This document shows, piece by piece, positions 17,448 to 26,703 of a stretch of 64,000 nucleotides of DNA. The notes beneath the pieces are model-generated. The model had not been told where the DNA came from. It was given only the letters and a program-made list of their open reading frames with translations, and did not search any database. Location: contig NZ_JAKZFT010000013.1 of the NCBI RefSeq assembly GCF_022808985.1, positions 1 to 64,000 of the forward strand. Reading direction: 5' to 3'. Numbering within the stretch: the stretch's first letter is position 1; the number at the start of each line of letters is the position of its first letter. The stretch is from Geotalea sp. SG265 (GTDB lineage Bacteria; Desulfobacterota; Desulfuromonadia; Geobacterales; Geobacteraceae). The position numbers and the translations under genes were made by a program.

Positions 17448-18647
17448 ATGCGCATAGGCAGATCCATACCACCAGCCGCCGCCCCCCTTACCTTTGCGGA
17501 CCTCATGGGGGGCATCCGGGGCATCTGCGAAGGTGGGTACCGGATTGAGAGGTTTGAGAAGGAACTGAAGGCACATTTAGGGGTTAAGCACTGTTTCCTC
17601 GTTTCTTCGGGAAAGGCGGCTCTGACCCTGATCCTCCAATGCCTGAAGGAGCTCTTTCCCGACAGGGATGAGGTGGTGATCCCTGCCTACACCTGTTACT
17701 CGGTACCGGCAGCGGTGATCAGGGCGGGACTGAATATCGTCCTCTGCGACATCGACGACCGCACCCTGGGGATGGACAGCGCAAAGCTCGCATCCCTTCT
17801 GGAGAAGCGGCACCCCCTTTGCGTGGTTCCGACTCATCTTTACGGCCTGCCCAGCTCCATGGACAGTATCACCGGCATGGCACGGGATAGTGGGGCGATG
17901 GTCGTGGAAGACGCCGCCCAGGCCATGGGTAGCGAAATTGACGGAGTAAAGCTTGGATGCAGTGGAGATGCGGGATTCTTCAGCCTGGGTCGGGGCAAGG
18001 CGCTCTCCACTGTCGAGGGGGGGATAATCGTTACCTCCCGGGACGACCTTGCCGCCCAATTGCACCGCCGGATGGAAAAGCTTCCGACTTGTGGGGTGCC
18101 GGGAAATATATCGCTCTTCGCCAAGGCGCTGGTCCTGTGCCTTTTTCTCCGGCCGTCCCTCTTCTGGCTGCCGAAAGCCCTGCCGTTTCTGGGGTTGGGA
18201 AAGACCATTTATGACCCTGAATTCGACCTTCATGCCATCTCCCCTTTTCAGGCTGGACTGGCCGATGGTTGGCGGGAAAGGATCGGCAGTTTCAGGCGTG
18301 TCCGCCGCGAATTTGCACAGCGTTGGCAGAATGTAACCGATTTCAGCCGGTTCTTGAGAAGTTTGCCCGGCCCATATGCATCGGCAGAATTGATCAGGTT
18401 TCCCGTGCGCATTGCCGACAGCAGGCGCAGGGAAAAACTGTTGCAGGAGTCGGAACGGCTGGGACTGGGAATAATGGGGGGCTATCCCGCCTCGATCAAC
18501 AAGATAGGTGAGATTGCCCATCTTTTTTTGGGGGAAGAATATCCGGCGGCCGAAAAAGCTGCCCGGGAGCTGGTGACTTTCCCGGTCCATCCCTTGATGG
18601 CGCCTCGGGATGCCGCAGCCATCGAAAAATTCGTCAAGGAATGGTGA
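17448..18647 (+). CDS. DegT/DnrJ/EryC1-family sugar aminotransferase
   Basis: This 399-residue PLP enzyme of the sugar aminotransferase family probably makes an amino sugar for the polymer. The PLP lysine is K184 in LGRGKALSTVEGG; VSSGKAALTLIL and VVEDAAQAMGSEI are the other cofactor contacts. A hydrophobic stretch (ISLFAKALVLCLFLRPSLFWLPKAL, about 222-246) is unusual for the family and may form a membrane contact. It starts six bases after the FemAB gene. Confidence 0.88.
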   Translation: MRIGRSIPPAAAPLTFADLMGGIRGICEGGYRIERFEKELKAHLGVKHCFLVSSGKAALTLILQCLKELFPDRDEVVIPAYTCYSVPAAVIRAGLNIVLCDIDDRTLGMDSAKLASLLEKRHPLCVVPTHLYGLPSSMDSITGMARDSGAMVVEDAAQAMGSEIDGVKLGCSGDAGFFSLGRGKALSTVEGGIIVTSRDDLAAQLHRRMEKLPTCGVPGNISLFAKALVLCLFLRPSLFWLPKALPFLGLGKTIYDPEFDLHAISPFQAGLADGWRERIGSFRRVRREFAQRWQNVTDFSRFLRSLPGPYASAELIRFPVRIADSRRREKLLQESERLGLGIMGGYPASINKIGEIAHLFLGEEYPAAEKAARELVTFPVHPLMAPRDAAAIEKFVKEW

Positions 18648-18651
18648 ACGC

Positions 18652-19968
18652 TTGAGTGAACCGATGATCGTTCCGGTGCTGATGCTTTCCTATCTCTATC
18701 CCCCCACGGTTGCATCGGGGTGTGCCAGAATAAAGCGCTTTGTGGACAACCTGCCCCAGTTCGGCTACGAGCCGCTGGTGCTCACCGTGAAAGGCACGAA
18801 TCAACAGTCAACGGACCCGGAAAGAAAAATTTTCCGTGCCCGCCGGATCGACTACGACAAGGTGGCCCTGGCCGATGGAGTGGTGCGGAAGATCTTGAAG
18901 TTCCTGGGCATGCGCTCCGATTTCCAATTCTTCGATAGGGTGTTCCTCTTTCCCGATGATGCCTGCGGGTTCGTGCCTGCTGCCATCCGCAAGGGGCTGG
19001 AGATCTATGAAAAACACCCTTACGACCTGCTGTACGTGACTTGCAAGCCGTTCTCCACGGCTATTGCAGCGGTTGCACTGAAAAAGAGACTCAACCTGCC
19101 GCTGGTGGTGGATTTAAGGGATCCTTATGCCTATGATTTCTATGAAAAGGTTCCCGCCTATTACTCGTTCATGAGGAAGAAGGCGGAAGAGTACGTTCTA
19201 GGCAACACGGACTGCCTGGTCATAAACACCGATGGGGGCAAGTCGCTCTACCAGCGCTATTACCCCAATCTCACCATACGGGCCATTCACAACGGTTTCG
19301 ATTTCCGCTCACAGCCAAAACTCCGGCGAAGTGGCAGCATGATCGTCTCCCACGTGGGGCATCTGTACGGGCTTAAACGCAACCCGCAACGGTTATTCTC
19401 CGCAATGGCGAGACTGAAGGATTGCAACATCGTCTTTCGCTCCATCGGCGATACCTATAAAGGACTGATGACCATGGCTCAGGAATACGGCATAGAGGAC
19501 AGGGTGGAGGTTTACGGCAGTGTTGATCACCAGAGGGCGCTGGCTCATGTTGCCGAGTCCGATGCCCTCTTTCTGACCCAGCTGCCCTATTACGACCGTC
19601 ACTATTCCATTTCCATCGCCAACAAGACCTTCGAATACCTGGAAACCGGCAAGCCGATCATTGCCGATATTCCGGAAGGGGATAACGCCGAGCTTTTGCA
19701 GCGATATTCCCGCAACTCCCACATCATTACCGATAAGGACCCGGATAAGATCCACCTGGCCCTGAAAGACCTCTACGAAAAATGGAGCAGCGGCAACTTA
19801 AAGCCGCAGGTCAACTCCGAGTTCATCAACCGGTTCAACGGCCATGCCTTGACCCGGCAATTGGCGGATGTCTTCGATTCCGTTCTGGGCGGGTGGATGA
19901 GCGAACGCTGCGAAGATGTAGGTTTTCCTGGGCTGAGCGCTTCGAGAACGGGTGAATCATGCCGGTAA
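18652..19968 (+). CDS. Glycosyltransferase, GT4-like
   Basis: This is a GT-B fold glycosyltransferase of about 438 residues. The N-terminal domain has LSYLYPPTVASGCARIKRFV and the C-terminal domain GHLYGLKRNPQRLFSAMARL and FEYLETGKPIIADIPEGDNAELL, which holds the donor-binding Glu. The start is uncertain: TTG at 18652 follows AAGGA by about ten bases, ATG at 18664 lacks a good site, and ATG at 18610 overlaps the previous gene. The sugar specificity cannot be read from sequence. Confidence 0.85.
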   Translation: MSEPMIVPVLMLSYLYPPTVASGCARIKRFVDNLPQFGYEPLVLTVKGTNQQSTDPERKIFRARRIDYDKVALADGVVRKILKFLGMRSDFQFFDRVFLFPDDACGFVPAAIRKGLEIYEKHPYDLLYVTCKPFSTAIAAVALKKRLNLPLVVDLRDPYAYDFYEKVPAYYSFMRKKAEEYVLGNTDCLVINTDGGKSLYQRYYPNLTIRAIHNGFDFRSQPKLRRSGSMIVSHVGHLYGLKRNPQRLFSAMARLKDCNIVFRSIGDTYKGLMTMAQEYGIEDRVEVYGSVDHQRALAHVAESDALFLTQLPYYDRHYSISIANKTFEYLETGKPIIADIPEGDNAELLQRYSRNSHIITDKDPDKIHLALKDLYEKWSSGNLKPQVNSEFINRFNGHALTRQLADVFDSVLGGWMSERCEDVGFPGLSASRTGESCR

Positions 19969-21146
19969 TAGTCACAAATGCACGAAATAGGATGGCCTAC
20001 GCCGTCACCAGGAGCCTGGGCAGGAGATACATCCGGGTCTATACCGCCGATTTCCTCCCCGGGTCCATGTCTTCCGCCTCGCGGTACAGCAGCGGCAGTT
20101 TTCTCTACCCGTCTCCTTTCAGCCAGCAGAGCGGCTTCGTGGAAACGCTCATCGAAAAGCTCAAACTTCACTGCTGTAACGTGCTTATTCCGGTGGGGGA
20201 GGAGACCTATCTCATCGCCAAGCACAAGCAACGGTTTCTGCAGCACACCGGCATGGCGATCCCCGACTACGACCAGATACTCGCCGCCCATAACAAGGAC
20301 CAGTGGGGAGCCCTGGCGGCACAGCTCAATATTCGCTGTCCGGCAGTTTTTGCAATCGATGACATCAGGCAGGGAAGGGTGGCGGACCTGCCCTTTCCGC
20401 TTTTGATAAAGCCAAAGCAGGGTGGGGGAGGGTGGGGCATAGTCCAGGTGGATTCCCCACGGGAACTGGAGGCCCTGCTGGGCCGCCAGGAACATTGGGG
20501 GCGTCCATGGGACCGCTTCTTCGTCCAGGAAAAGATTCAGGGCCAGACCCACTGTGTGGCCATGCTATTCCGCCAGGGGGAGTACCGGGCAAGAGTGGGC
20601 TACCGGCAGCTGCGCAGCTATCCCATTAAATGTGGCCAGGCCACCCTGAGGATCAGCGTCGAGCACCGGGGGGCGGAAGAGAGCCTGCAGCGGCTGCTTG
20701 AGGCGCTGAACTGGCACGGGGTCTGCCAGGCGGACTTCATCATCGAAAATCGCAGTGGAGCGGCGTACCTGATAGACGTCAATCCCCGTTTCTGGGGTTC
20801 CCTGGCCCAGGGGATCGCCTGTGGCGTCGATTTTCCCTACATGGTCTACAAGATTGCAGCCAGGGGTGATGTCCCGCCCCAGGACTCGTTCCGAACCGGG
20901 GTCATTACCCGCTGGATCGGGGGGGACATGGCCGCCTTCGTGCCGTCTTTAAAAGAGGCTGGAAGCAAGATTGCCTTTTTGAGGGAATACTTCTGGCCAC
21001 ATCGGCGGGCGAGCCATTACGACGACCTGAGCATTTCCGATCCATTACCTTTCATGTACTGGATGGCCGACGCCCTGTACCGCTCGGTGAAAAAGAGGGG
21101 GGGCAAATCGAGAAGCCACGAATCGCTGGAGGGGATCTGGGAATGA
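19959..21146 (+). CDS. ATP-grasp enzyme of the EPS locus
   Basis: This 395-residue ATP-grasp ligase resembles the carbamoyl-phosphate-synthase-like group. It has a pre-ATP-grasp start (MPVIVTNARNRMAYAVTRSLG), the nucleotide strand FPLLIKPKQGGGGWGIV and the metal site AYLIDVNPRFWGSLAQG. Such enzymes couple a carboxylate to an amine or thiol, and in EPS loci they are thought to add amino acids or other acids to sugars. It overlaps the upstream gene by ten bases and the next by four, so it is tightly co-translated. The substrate is unknown. Confidence 0.85.
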   Translation: MPVIVTNARNRMAYAVTRSLGRRYIRVYTADFLPGSMSSASRYSSGSFLYPSPFSQQSGFVETLIEKLKLHCCNVLIPVGEETYLIAKHKQRFLQHTGMAIPDYDQILAAHNKDQWGALAAQLNIRCPAVFAIDDIRQGRVADLPFPLLIKPKQGGGGWGIVQVDSPRELEALLGRQEHWGRPWDRFFVQEKIQGQTHCVAMLFRQGEYRARVGYRQLRSYPIKCGQATLRISVEHRGAEESLQRLLEALNWHGVCQADFIIENRSGAAYLIDVNPRFWGSLAQGIACGVDFPYMVYKIAARGDVPPQDSFRTGVITRWIGGDMAAFVPSLKEAGSKIAFLREYFWPHRRASHYDDLSISDPLPFMYWMADALYRSVKKRGGKSRSHESLEGIWE

Positions 21147-22087
21147 TGGAGAGAGTGCCGCAATTCACCATTGTTGTCCTGACCTACAACAGAAAAGAGG
21201 TCCTGGCTGAGCTGCTGCAGCAACTGGACAGGCTGGCTCGCCCGGACGCGGAGGTGGTTGTGGTGGATAACTGCTCCAGCGACGGCACCAATGCGTTTGT
21301 CCGTTCGGCCTTTCCCCGGTTCACCCTGGTCCTGCTCGAGGAGAACCGGGGCGCCGTGGGGAGGAACTGGGGCATGGCCATTGCCCGTGGGGAGTACGTC
21401 ATCACCATCGACGACGACATCCTGGGGCTCGACGGCGACGCCCTGGATACAATCTCCGCCCGTTTCACAGGCAATGCCGCGCTGGGGGCACTCTGCTTCA
21501 GGGTCGTCGATCACTATACGGGGCAGGTCTGCAACTGGTGCCATCCCCGGGACCCCGAACTCCATGGCCGATCATCCTTCGAGACCAATGAGATAACCGA
21601 GGGGGCGGTTGCCTTTCGCAGGGAGATGCTGGACCGGGTGGGGCTGTATCCGGAGGATTTCTTCATCAGCCACGAGGGGGCCGACCTGGCCGCGAGAATC
21701 ATAGACAACGGCTTTGAAATTCACTATTCGCCACGGGTTACCGTCAGCCATAAGTATGCCCGGAATGCCCGTCCCGGTTGGCGCCGCTATTATTACGACA
21801 CCCGGAACGACTTCTGGCTGGCGGTCCGCAACTATCGGCCGGTGGCCATGGCGCTGCATCTCATGCGACGCTTGCCCGCAACATTTGTCTATGCAGTGCG
21901 GGACGGTTTTTTCCACTACTGGCTGAAAGCGGTCCGGGACGCCCTGTTGCACCTGCCGGAAATACTGAAACAGCGGCAGCCGATTTCCCGGGAGGCCCAC
22001 CGGAAACTGCGGCTGCTCAACAGGGAACGCCCGGGCATCGCTTTCTACCTGAAGCGGCGGCTCTTCGCCAGAGTGGTGAAACTATGA
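21143..22087 (+). CDS. Glycosyltransferase family 2
   Basis: This 314-residue GT-A glycosyltransferase opens with FTIVVLTYNRKEVL and shows VVVDNCSSDGT, the metal-binding DDD region in YVITIDDDILG and the acceptor-side SHEGADLAARI. The C-terminal third is basic and probably lies on the membrane. Starts at 21143 and 21146 are both possible; the former overlaps the preceding stop as ATGA. Rhamnosyltransferase-like members look similar, but the specificity is not determined. Confidence 0.9.
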   Translation: MMERVPQFTIVVLTYNRKEVLAELLQQLDRLARPDAEVVVVDNCSSDGTNAFVRSAFPRFTLVLLEENRGAVGRNWGMAIARGEYVITIDDDILGLDGDALDTISARFTGNAALGALCFRVVDHYTGQVCNWCHPRDPELHGRSSFETNEITEGAVAFRREMLDRVGLYPEDFFISHEGADLAARIIDNGFEIHYSPRVTVSHKYARNARPGWRRYYYDTRNDFWLAVRNYRPVAMALHLMRRLPATFVYAVRDGFFHYWLKAVRDALLHLPEILKQRQPISREAHRKLRLLNRERPGIAFYLKRRLFARVVKL

Positions 22088-23205
22088 GAACTCCCGATCA
22101 AGCGGCAGTACCGGTGCTGTTCGTCCTGCCGACCCTGGGCACTGGTGGATCGGAGCGGGTCGTCTTCAACCTCTGCCTCCATGGAGGGCCACAATTCTTT
22201 CCTGTTGTTGCCGCATTCCGGGACGGAGCGCTTCGCAAGGAGATGACCGCCGCCGGCATCTGCAGTCATGTGCTCGGCCGCCGCGGTGGAATCGATCTGA
22301 GTCTGATTTTGAAACTCGTAAGGCTGATGCGCCAATACCGCATCCGGCTGGTGAACAGCCATCACTTCGTCTCGCTCTTCTATGCCTTCTGGGCCGCCCG
22401 CTGGATGGGGCTGCCGATCATGCACACGGAGCACTCCAAGTGGGAGATGGAAGGCAGGACCCCCTTCTGGAACGGCTGGTTCCGGTTTTTCCTGCGGAAC
22501 ATCGAGTTGGTCAATGCCGTATCGGAAGCCTCCTTCGCCCACCTGCAACAAGCGTATCCCGGGAGCACGGCCAGGACCGCCCTGACCCTGAACGGTATCG
22601 ACATGGACCGTTTTAACCCTTCGGGGGACAGGATGGTACTGAGGGAGTCTTTGGGGCTTAAGGCAGATGATGTCGTTGTGGGGACAGTGGGTAACCTGCG
22701 CCGGGAAAAGAACCAGGCCCTCCTCATACGCGCCATTGCCCTGCTCAAGGAGTGGGGCAGGGGCTGCCGGGGGGTGATCGTCGGCGACGGCCCCTGTCGC
22801 AAAGATTTGGAGGACTTGGCGGCGGATTTGGAGGTGGGGGAAGAGATCATCTTTCTCGGCACCCGCAACGATGCCCCTTCCCTCTATGCCGCCTTTGACA
22901 TCTATTGCCTCTGTTCCCGCTACGAAGGTCTTCCCCTGACCTTGCTCGAAGCCATGGCCGCTTCGGTGCCGGTCATAGGAACCCGCGTTCTGGGGATTGC
23001 CGATGTGATCAACCATGATGTTAACGGGCTGCTGGTGCCTGACGACAGCTCTTCACATCTGGCTGCGGCCATCGCCGTCCTGGTGAGCGATGCCTCCCTG
23101 CGGCAGCGGATTACCGCCCGCGGGTATCGCTTCGTCAGTGAAAATTATCTGCTGGAGAAGTCGGTGAGCCGTTACAAGGAGCTCTTCTGTTCCTTATTAC
23201 CCTGA
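22084..23205 (+). CDS. Glycosyltransferase family 4
   Basis: This 373-residue GT-B enzyme shows LPTLGTGGSERVVFNLC (acceptor side), LTLNGIDMDRFNP, VGTVGNLRREKNQALLIRAI and the donor motif SRYEGLPLTLLEAMAASVPVI with its E-x7-E spacing. The open frame extends 102 codons upstream across the previous gene, but the ATG at 22084 overlaps that gene's stop as ATGA and gives the standard family N-terminus. Confidence 0.92.
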   Translation: MRTPDQAAVPVLFVLPTLGTGGSERVVFNLCLHGGPQFFPVVAAFRDGALRKEMTAAGICSHVLGRRGGIDLSLILKLVRLMRQYRIRLVNSHHFVSLFYAFWAARWMGLPIMHTEHSKWEMEGRTPFWNGWFRFFLRNIELVNAVSEASFAHLQQAYPGSTARTALTLNGIDMDRFNPSGDRMVLRESLGLKADDVVVGTVGNLRREKNQALLIRAIALLKEWGRGCRGVIVGDGPCRKDLEDLAADLEVGEEIIFLGTRNDAPSLYAAFDIYCLCSRYEGLPLTLLEAMAASVPVIGTRVLGIADVINHDVNGLLVPDDSSSHLAAAIAVLVSDASLRQRITARGYRFVSENYLLEKSVSRYKELFCSLLP

Positions 23206-23221
23206 GTTTTTAGGAGTGAAC

Positions 23222-24364
23222 ATGCATATTCTGACGGTGCTTTTCTGGGTTCTGGTATTCCTCATCCTGTACCCGTACATCATCTACCCGGGAATGCTCT
23301 ACCTGCTGGGGCGCATTTGCAACAAAAAGACCGTTACCGGCAAAAGGAGACCGGCCGTTTCGATCCTTATTCCGGCCTTCAACGAGCAAGCGGTGATCGG
23401 CAAGAAGCTGCAGAACACTCTCATGCTCGACTACCCGCGGGAGCTTCTGCAGATAATCGTCATTTCCGATGCTTCTACGGACGCAACAGACGAAATAGTC
23501 CGCAGTCTTGCGGAAGCCGGGATACTGCTGCTGAGAAACAGCACGCAAAAGGGCAAGACCTATGGGCTGAACCGTGCCTGCAGTATGGCCACGGGAGAGA
23601 TACTGGTTTTTACCGATGCGGATTCCATGTTCGAAATAGACATTCTGGACCGGCTGGTGCGCAATTTTGCGGACAATGAAGTAGCCCTGGTCACCGGCAC
23701 CACCCGTTATCTGAGCAAGGCGGGTGACGGGAGCATGGTGGCCACCATGGGCAGGTATACCCTCTTCGAGAAATGGATCAAGGAGCAGGAAAGCCGTATC
23801 GGCTCCTGTGTGGGGGCGGATGGAGCCGTATTCGCCATGAAGCGGGAATATTACCTCCCCCTGGACGAAAAGGACATCAACGATTTCGTCATTCCCTTGA
23901 ACGTCGTCCGGCAGGGGAAACGGGTGGTCCTTGACCGGAATGTCTACTGTCTGGAAGAGCATGCCGACGATGAAAACATGGAATTCTCCCGGCAGATCAG
24001 GATCACCAACCGGACCATTCGTGCCCTGATCGGCAATCGGGACCTGCTCAATCCATTCAGGCACGGTCTCTTTGCCTGGATGCTCTGGTCCCACAAGATG
24101 CTCCGCTTTCTCTTGCCCTGGTTTGCCATTGTCCTCTACGGGGTAATAGTCTCTCTGGCCTTAGCCGGCAGCCTTTTTCATCAGCTGCTGTTCTTTGTGA
24201 CTGCGGCCCTTGTCGTTTTCTTCCTGGTGATCAAGCCCGGTGGCAATGCGGTTTTCGCCCTGGTGAAATCCTTCGTCCAGATGAATGAGGCCTGTTTCCT
24301 GGCATGGCTGAAAGTATTCAGGAAGGAGACCATCGTTGTCTGGGAAAAGCCGAACAATTCCTAA
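23222..24364 (+). CDS. Membrane glycosyltransferase family 2
   Basis: This is a 380-residue processive-type GT2. A membrane helix at residues 4-30 is followed by the GT-A domain (VSILIPAFNEQAVIG, ISDASTDATDEIV, EILVFTDADSMFE, GADGAVFAMKREYY, and RQIRITNRT in place of the QxxRW motif) and three C-terminal helices (about 290-345). AGGAG at 23212-23216 is five bases before the ATG at 23222. The layout resembles hyaluronan- or cellulose-synthase-like enzymes, but the degenerate QxxRW argues against a full synthase. Confidence 0.88.
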   Translation: MHILTVLFWVLVFLILYPYIIYPGMLYLLGRICNKKTVTGKRRPAVSILIPAFNEQAVIGKKLQNTLMLDYPRELLQIIVISDASTDATDEIVRSLAEAGILLLRNSTQKGKTYGLNRACSMATGEILVFTDADSMFEIDILDRLVRNFADNEVALVTGTTRYLSKAGDGSMVATMGRYTLFEKWIKEQESRIGSCVGADGAVFAMKREYYLPLDEKDINDFVIPLNVVRQGKRVVLDRNVYCLEEHADDENMEFSRQIRITNRTIRALIGNRDLLNPFRHGLFAWMLWSHKMLRFLLPWFAIVLYGVIVSLALAGSLFHQLLFFVTAALVVFFLVIKPGGNAVFALVKSFVQMNEACFLAWLKVFRKETIVVWEKPNNS

Positions 24365-24377
24365 CGGAGGTAATGCC

Positions 24378-25421
24378 GTGGCGACGAATCTTCCATTCAT
24401 TCTGACCAATCACCCTGGAAGGGAACAAAGTGCCACCTGGTCCAGGGTTTCATTTCAGCCTGGGGCTTCCAACACGTCGAGGCGGGGGCTCCTGGGGGAC
24501 CTCGGCTATGCCATTGTCCTCTTCTTGAAGCGACGGGGGTTTCCGGTGGTGGTGCTCGGAGGGGGAAGTCGCATCGACATGTTTTACCTGATGCTGCAGC
24601 GACTGTGGCCCTTCGGTGCACGGCCGGTGGTGAAGCTCGATTGCCTGTGGTACGAAGCGAAACCATTCAGGCAGTTTTTGAAAGCCTGCCTGCTTCGATG
24701 GCTGGATAAGGGGGTAAGTAAATATGTGGTGTGGGCGCACCGGGAGATGGCCGACTACAGCCGTGTATTTCGCTTGCCCAGGGAAAAGTTCTGTTTCGTG
24801 CCGTACCATACCACCATCGAGGCCGACAGGTACCCGTCTGTGCAGGGTGATTACATCTTCAGCGGCGGCAACTTCGCCCGCGATTACGCCACTCTTGCCC
24901 TGGCGGTGAGGGGATTGGACATTCCGGTCGTCATTGCCTGCAGCAACAACGATGCGCTCAAGGGGATCAATTTCCCGTCGAACGTGCAGGTGGTCGGGGT
25001 CAGCCACCATCGCTTCATGGAACTCATGGCAGGTTCCCACATCAACGTGGTCTGTCTGCGAAAAGGGTTGCTTCATTCGGGCGGCCAGCAGACATTCCTC
25101 AATGCCATGGCACTGGGAAAACCGGTTATCGTCACCGATCCGGAAGGAGCGCGGGGGTATGTGGAGGATGGGGTGGACGGCCTGCTTGTACCGGCCGGCG
25201 ATCCGCTCAAGCTGCGGGAGGCCATACTAAAGCTGTTGAACAACCGGCAGCTGGCACTCATCATGGGCCGCAAAGGCAAGTTCAGAGCAAGCAGGCTGGA
25301 TACCGAGGCGCATCTCGCGGCAATAGCACGACTGGCCAGGGATGTGGCACTGGAATCTAACATGGCCATGGAACCATATAAAAGAAATGCCGATGCCCGG
25401 CAGCAGGGAAAATCATTCTGA
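24378..25421 (+). CDS. Glycosyltransferase, GT4-like
   Basis: This GT-B glycosyltransferase of about 347 residues starts at a GTG set by GGAGG at 24366-24370 with seven bases between. The N-terminal domain carries VVLGGGSRIDMFYLMLQRL; the C-terminal domain has DYIFSGGNFARDYATLALA and GGQQTFLNAMALGKPVIVTDPEGARGYVEDG. That last motif has Asn-Ala where most GT4 enzymes have the first Glu, so it is a divergent member. The gene lies in the continuous EPS operon. Confidence 0.82.
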   Translation: MATNLPFILTNHPGREQSATWSRVSFQPGASNTSRRGLLGDLGYAIVLFLKRRGFPVVVLGGGSRIDMFYLMLQRLWPFGARPVVKLDCLWYEAKPFRQFLKACLLRWLDKGVSKYVVWAHREMADYSRVFRLPREKFCFVPYHTTIEADRYPSVQGDYIFSGGNFARDYATLALAVRGLDIPVVIACSNNDALKGINFPSNVQVVGVSHHRFMELMAGSHINVVCLRKGLLHSGGQQTFLNAMALGKPVIVTDPEGARGYVEDGVDGLLVPAGDPLKLREAILKLLNNRQLALIMGRKGKFRASRLDTEAHLAAIARLARDVALESNMAMEPYKRNADARQQGKSF

Positions 25422-25431
25422 GGGAAGCGCA

Positions 25432-26703
25432 GTGAGCCTGCAAAAACTCGTCATACTCTGCTTCATGTACATAAACATCGGCCGTCCCCAGGATGTGCTC
25501 GAATTCCTCAAGCCCTTGAGCCTCGGTTGGGTCTTCGGCGGCATGACCATGTTGTTCATCCTGCTGGCATCGGACCGGGGAGGGGAGGAAAAGCCGCCAT
25601 CCCGGCCGGAAAACAGGCTGATCCTTTATATCCTGTTGTGGATGGTGGTTACAGCACCCTTTTCCAGCCACCTGGGCCATACCGGCCGTAGCATTCTGGA
25701 GTTATTGAAAACGATTGTTCTCTACCTGGGATTGCTGCTGTTTTTCAGGTCAAAAGAAGATTTCCGCATGGTAGGCAGAACGCTTCTCTTTTCGGTGCTG
25801 ACCCTGTCCATATCGGGTGTTTTCACGGGCATCACAGAAAAACGATCAAGCGTCGGCACCTTTTATGATCCCAACGACCTTGCCCTGATCCTCATTGCCT
25901 GCATCCCTTTCGTTACCCTCCATATGAAGGGGCAGGGGCTTTCAATAAAAATCATAGCTTTGCTTGCCGGAGTGGCAACGATCATTCAGGTGGTATCGAC
26001 CCAATCGCGCATGGGTTTCCTGCTGCTGATCCTTGCCGCATTCATGTATGCATTCCGGGAAAGAGCTTCATTGATAACGACGGCGAAACGCGCGGTAATA
26101 GTCGGTATCTTCGGCATCCTGTTTCTGAAGGTGGTTACCCCTGAGTACATGCTGAGGATTCAAACTATTTTCGACGCCAATTCCACCGGTTCGGGCAGAA
26201 CATACATATGGAAAAGAGCTGTCAAGATGGCAAACTCACGGCCTCTGACCGGGGTCGGCTTCGGCGCCTTCAATTCTGCCTATGGACAACGGCTCAGCAG
26301 AGGGGATTTCGAGCAGGTAGAAGATAACAAATATAACGTTGCCTGGAAGGCATCCCACAACACCTACCTTAAGATTCTTGTTGAGATGGGATATCCCGCG
26401 CTGCTCCTATACCTGCTGTTGGTCTGGCGGATCATGAAAAATCTGAAGAACGTCAAGAGCAGATTCAACGATGCGTTCGACATGGAAACATGTAACAAAG
26501 TCAATGCCGTTGAAGGTTCCCTTTACCTCTACCTGGTCGGCTCTTTCTTCCTCGATCAGGACTTCAGCTCTCTCTTTTTTGTTCTTACTTTTCTGAGCAT
26601 CTTCTTCGTACGGACCGGAGAGACAGCGGACCAGGAGAATGCCGAGCAGGAAGACAATTTCGTTCTCAAGGAAGCCCCTCATGCGTCCAATGCAATTACT
26701 TGA
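25432..26703 (+). CDS. O-antigen ligase/polymerase-like membrane protein (Wzy-like)
   Basis: This 423-residue polytopic membrane protein has about ten predicted helices and the large periplasmic loop typical of the Wzy/WaaL superfamily, including TGSGRTYIWKRAVKMANSRPLTGVGFG and the loop histidine in KASHNTYLKILVEMGYP. It probably polymerises lipid-linked repeat units. The GTG at 25432 follows AGGGA by six bases; the longer frame overlaps the previous gene. Members of this group occur in XrtA loci. Polymerase and ligase cannot be separated by sequence alone. Confidence 0.85.
   Translation: MSLQKLVILCFMYINIGRPQDVLEFLKPLSLGWVFGGMTMLFILLASDRGGEEKPPSRPENRLILYILLWMVVTAPFSSHLGHTGRSILELLKTIVLYLGLLLFFRSKEDFRMVGRTLLFSVLTLSISGVFTGITEKRSSVGTFYDPNDLALILIACIPFVTLHMKGQGLSIKIIALLAGVATIIQVVSTQSRMGFLLLILAAFMYAFRERASLITTAKRAVIVGIFGILFLKVVTPEYMLRIQTIFDANSTGSGRTYIWKRAVKMANSRPLTGVGFGAFNSAYGQRLSRGDFEQVEDNKYNVAWKASHNTYLKILVEMGYPALLLYLLLVWRIMKNLKNVKSRFNDAFDMETCNKVNAVEGSLYLYLVGSFFLDQDFSSLFFVLTFLSIFFVRTGETADQENAEQEDNFVLKEAPHASNAIT

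Noticed and set aside
22045-23016. 323-codon minus-strand open frame
   Set aside because: It is antisense to a clear GT4 glycosyltransferase with intact donor motif; no ribosome binding site or family signature was seen.
25432-26703. Polytopic membrane protein considered as an exosortase
   Set aside because: The loop and helix pattern is that of O-antigen ligase/polymerase proteins, and the exosortase Cys/Arg/His catalytic motifs are not seen.
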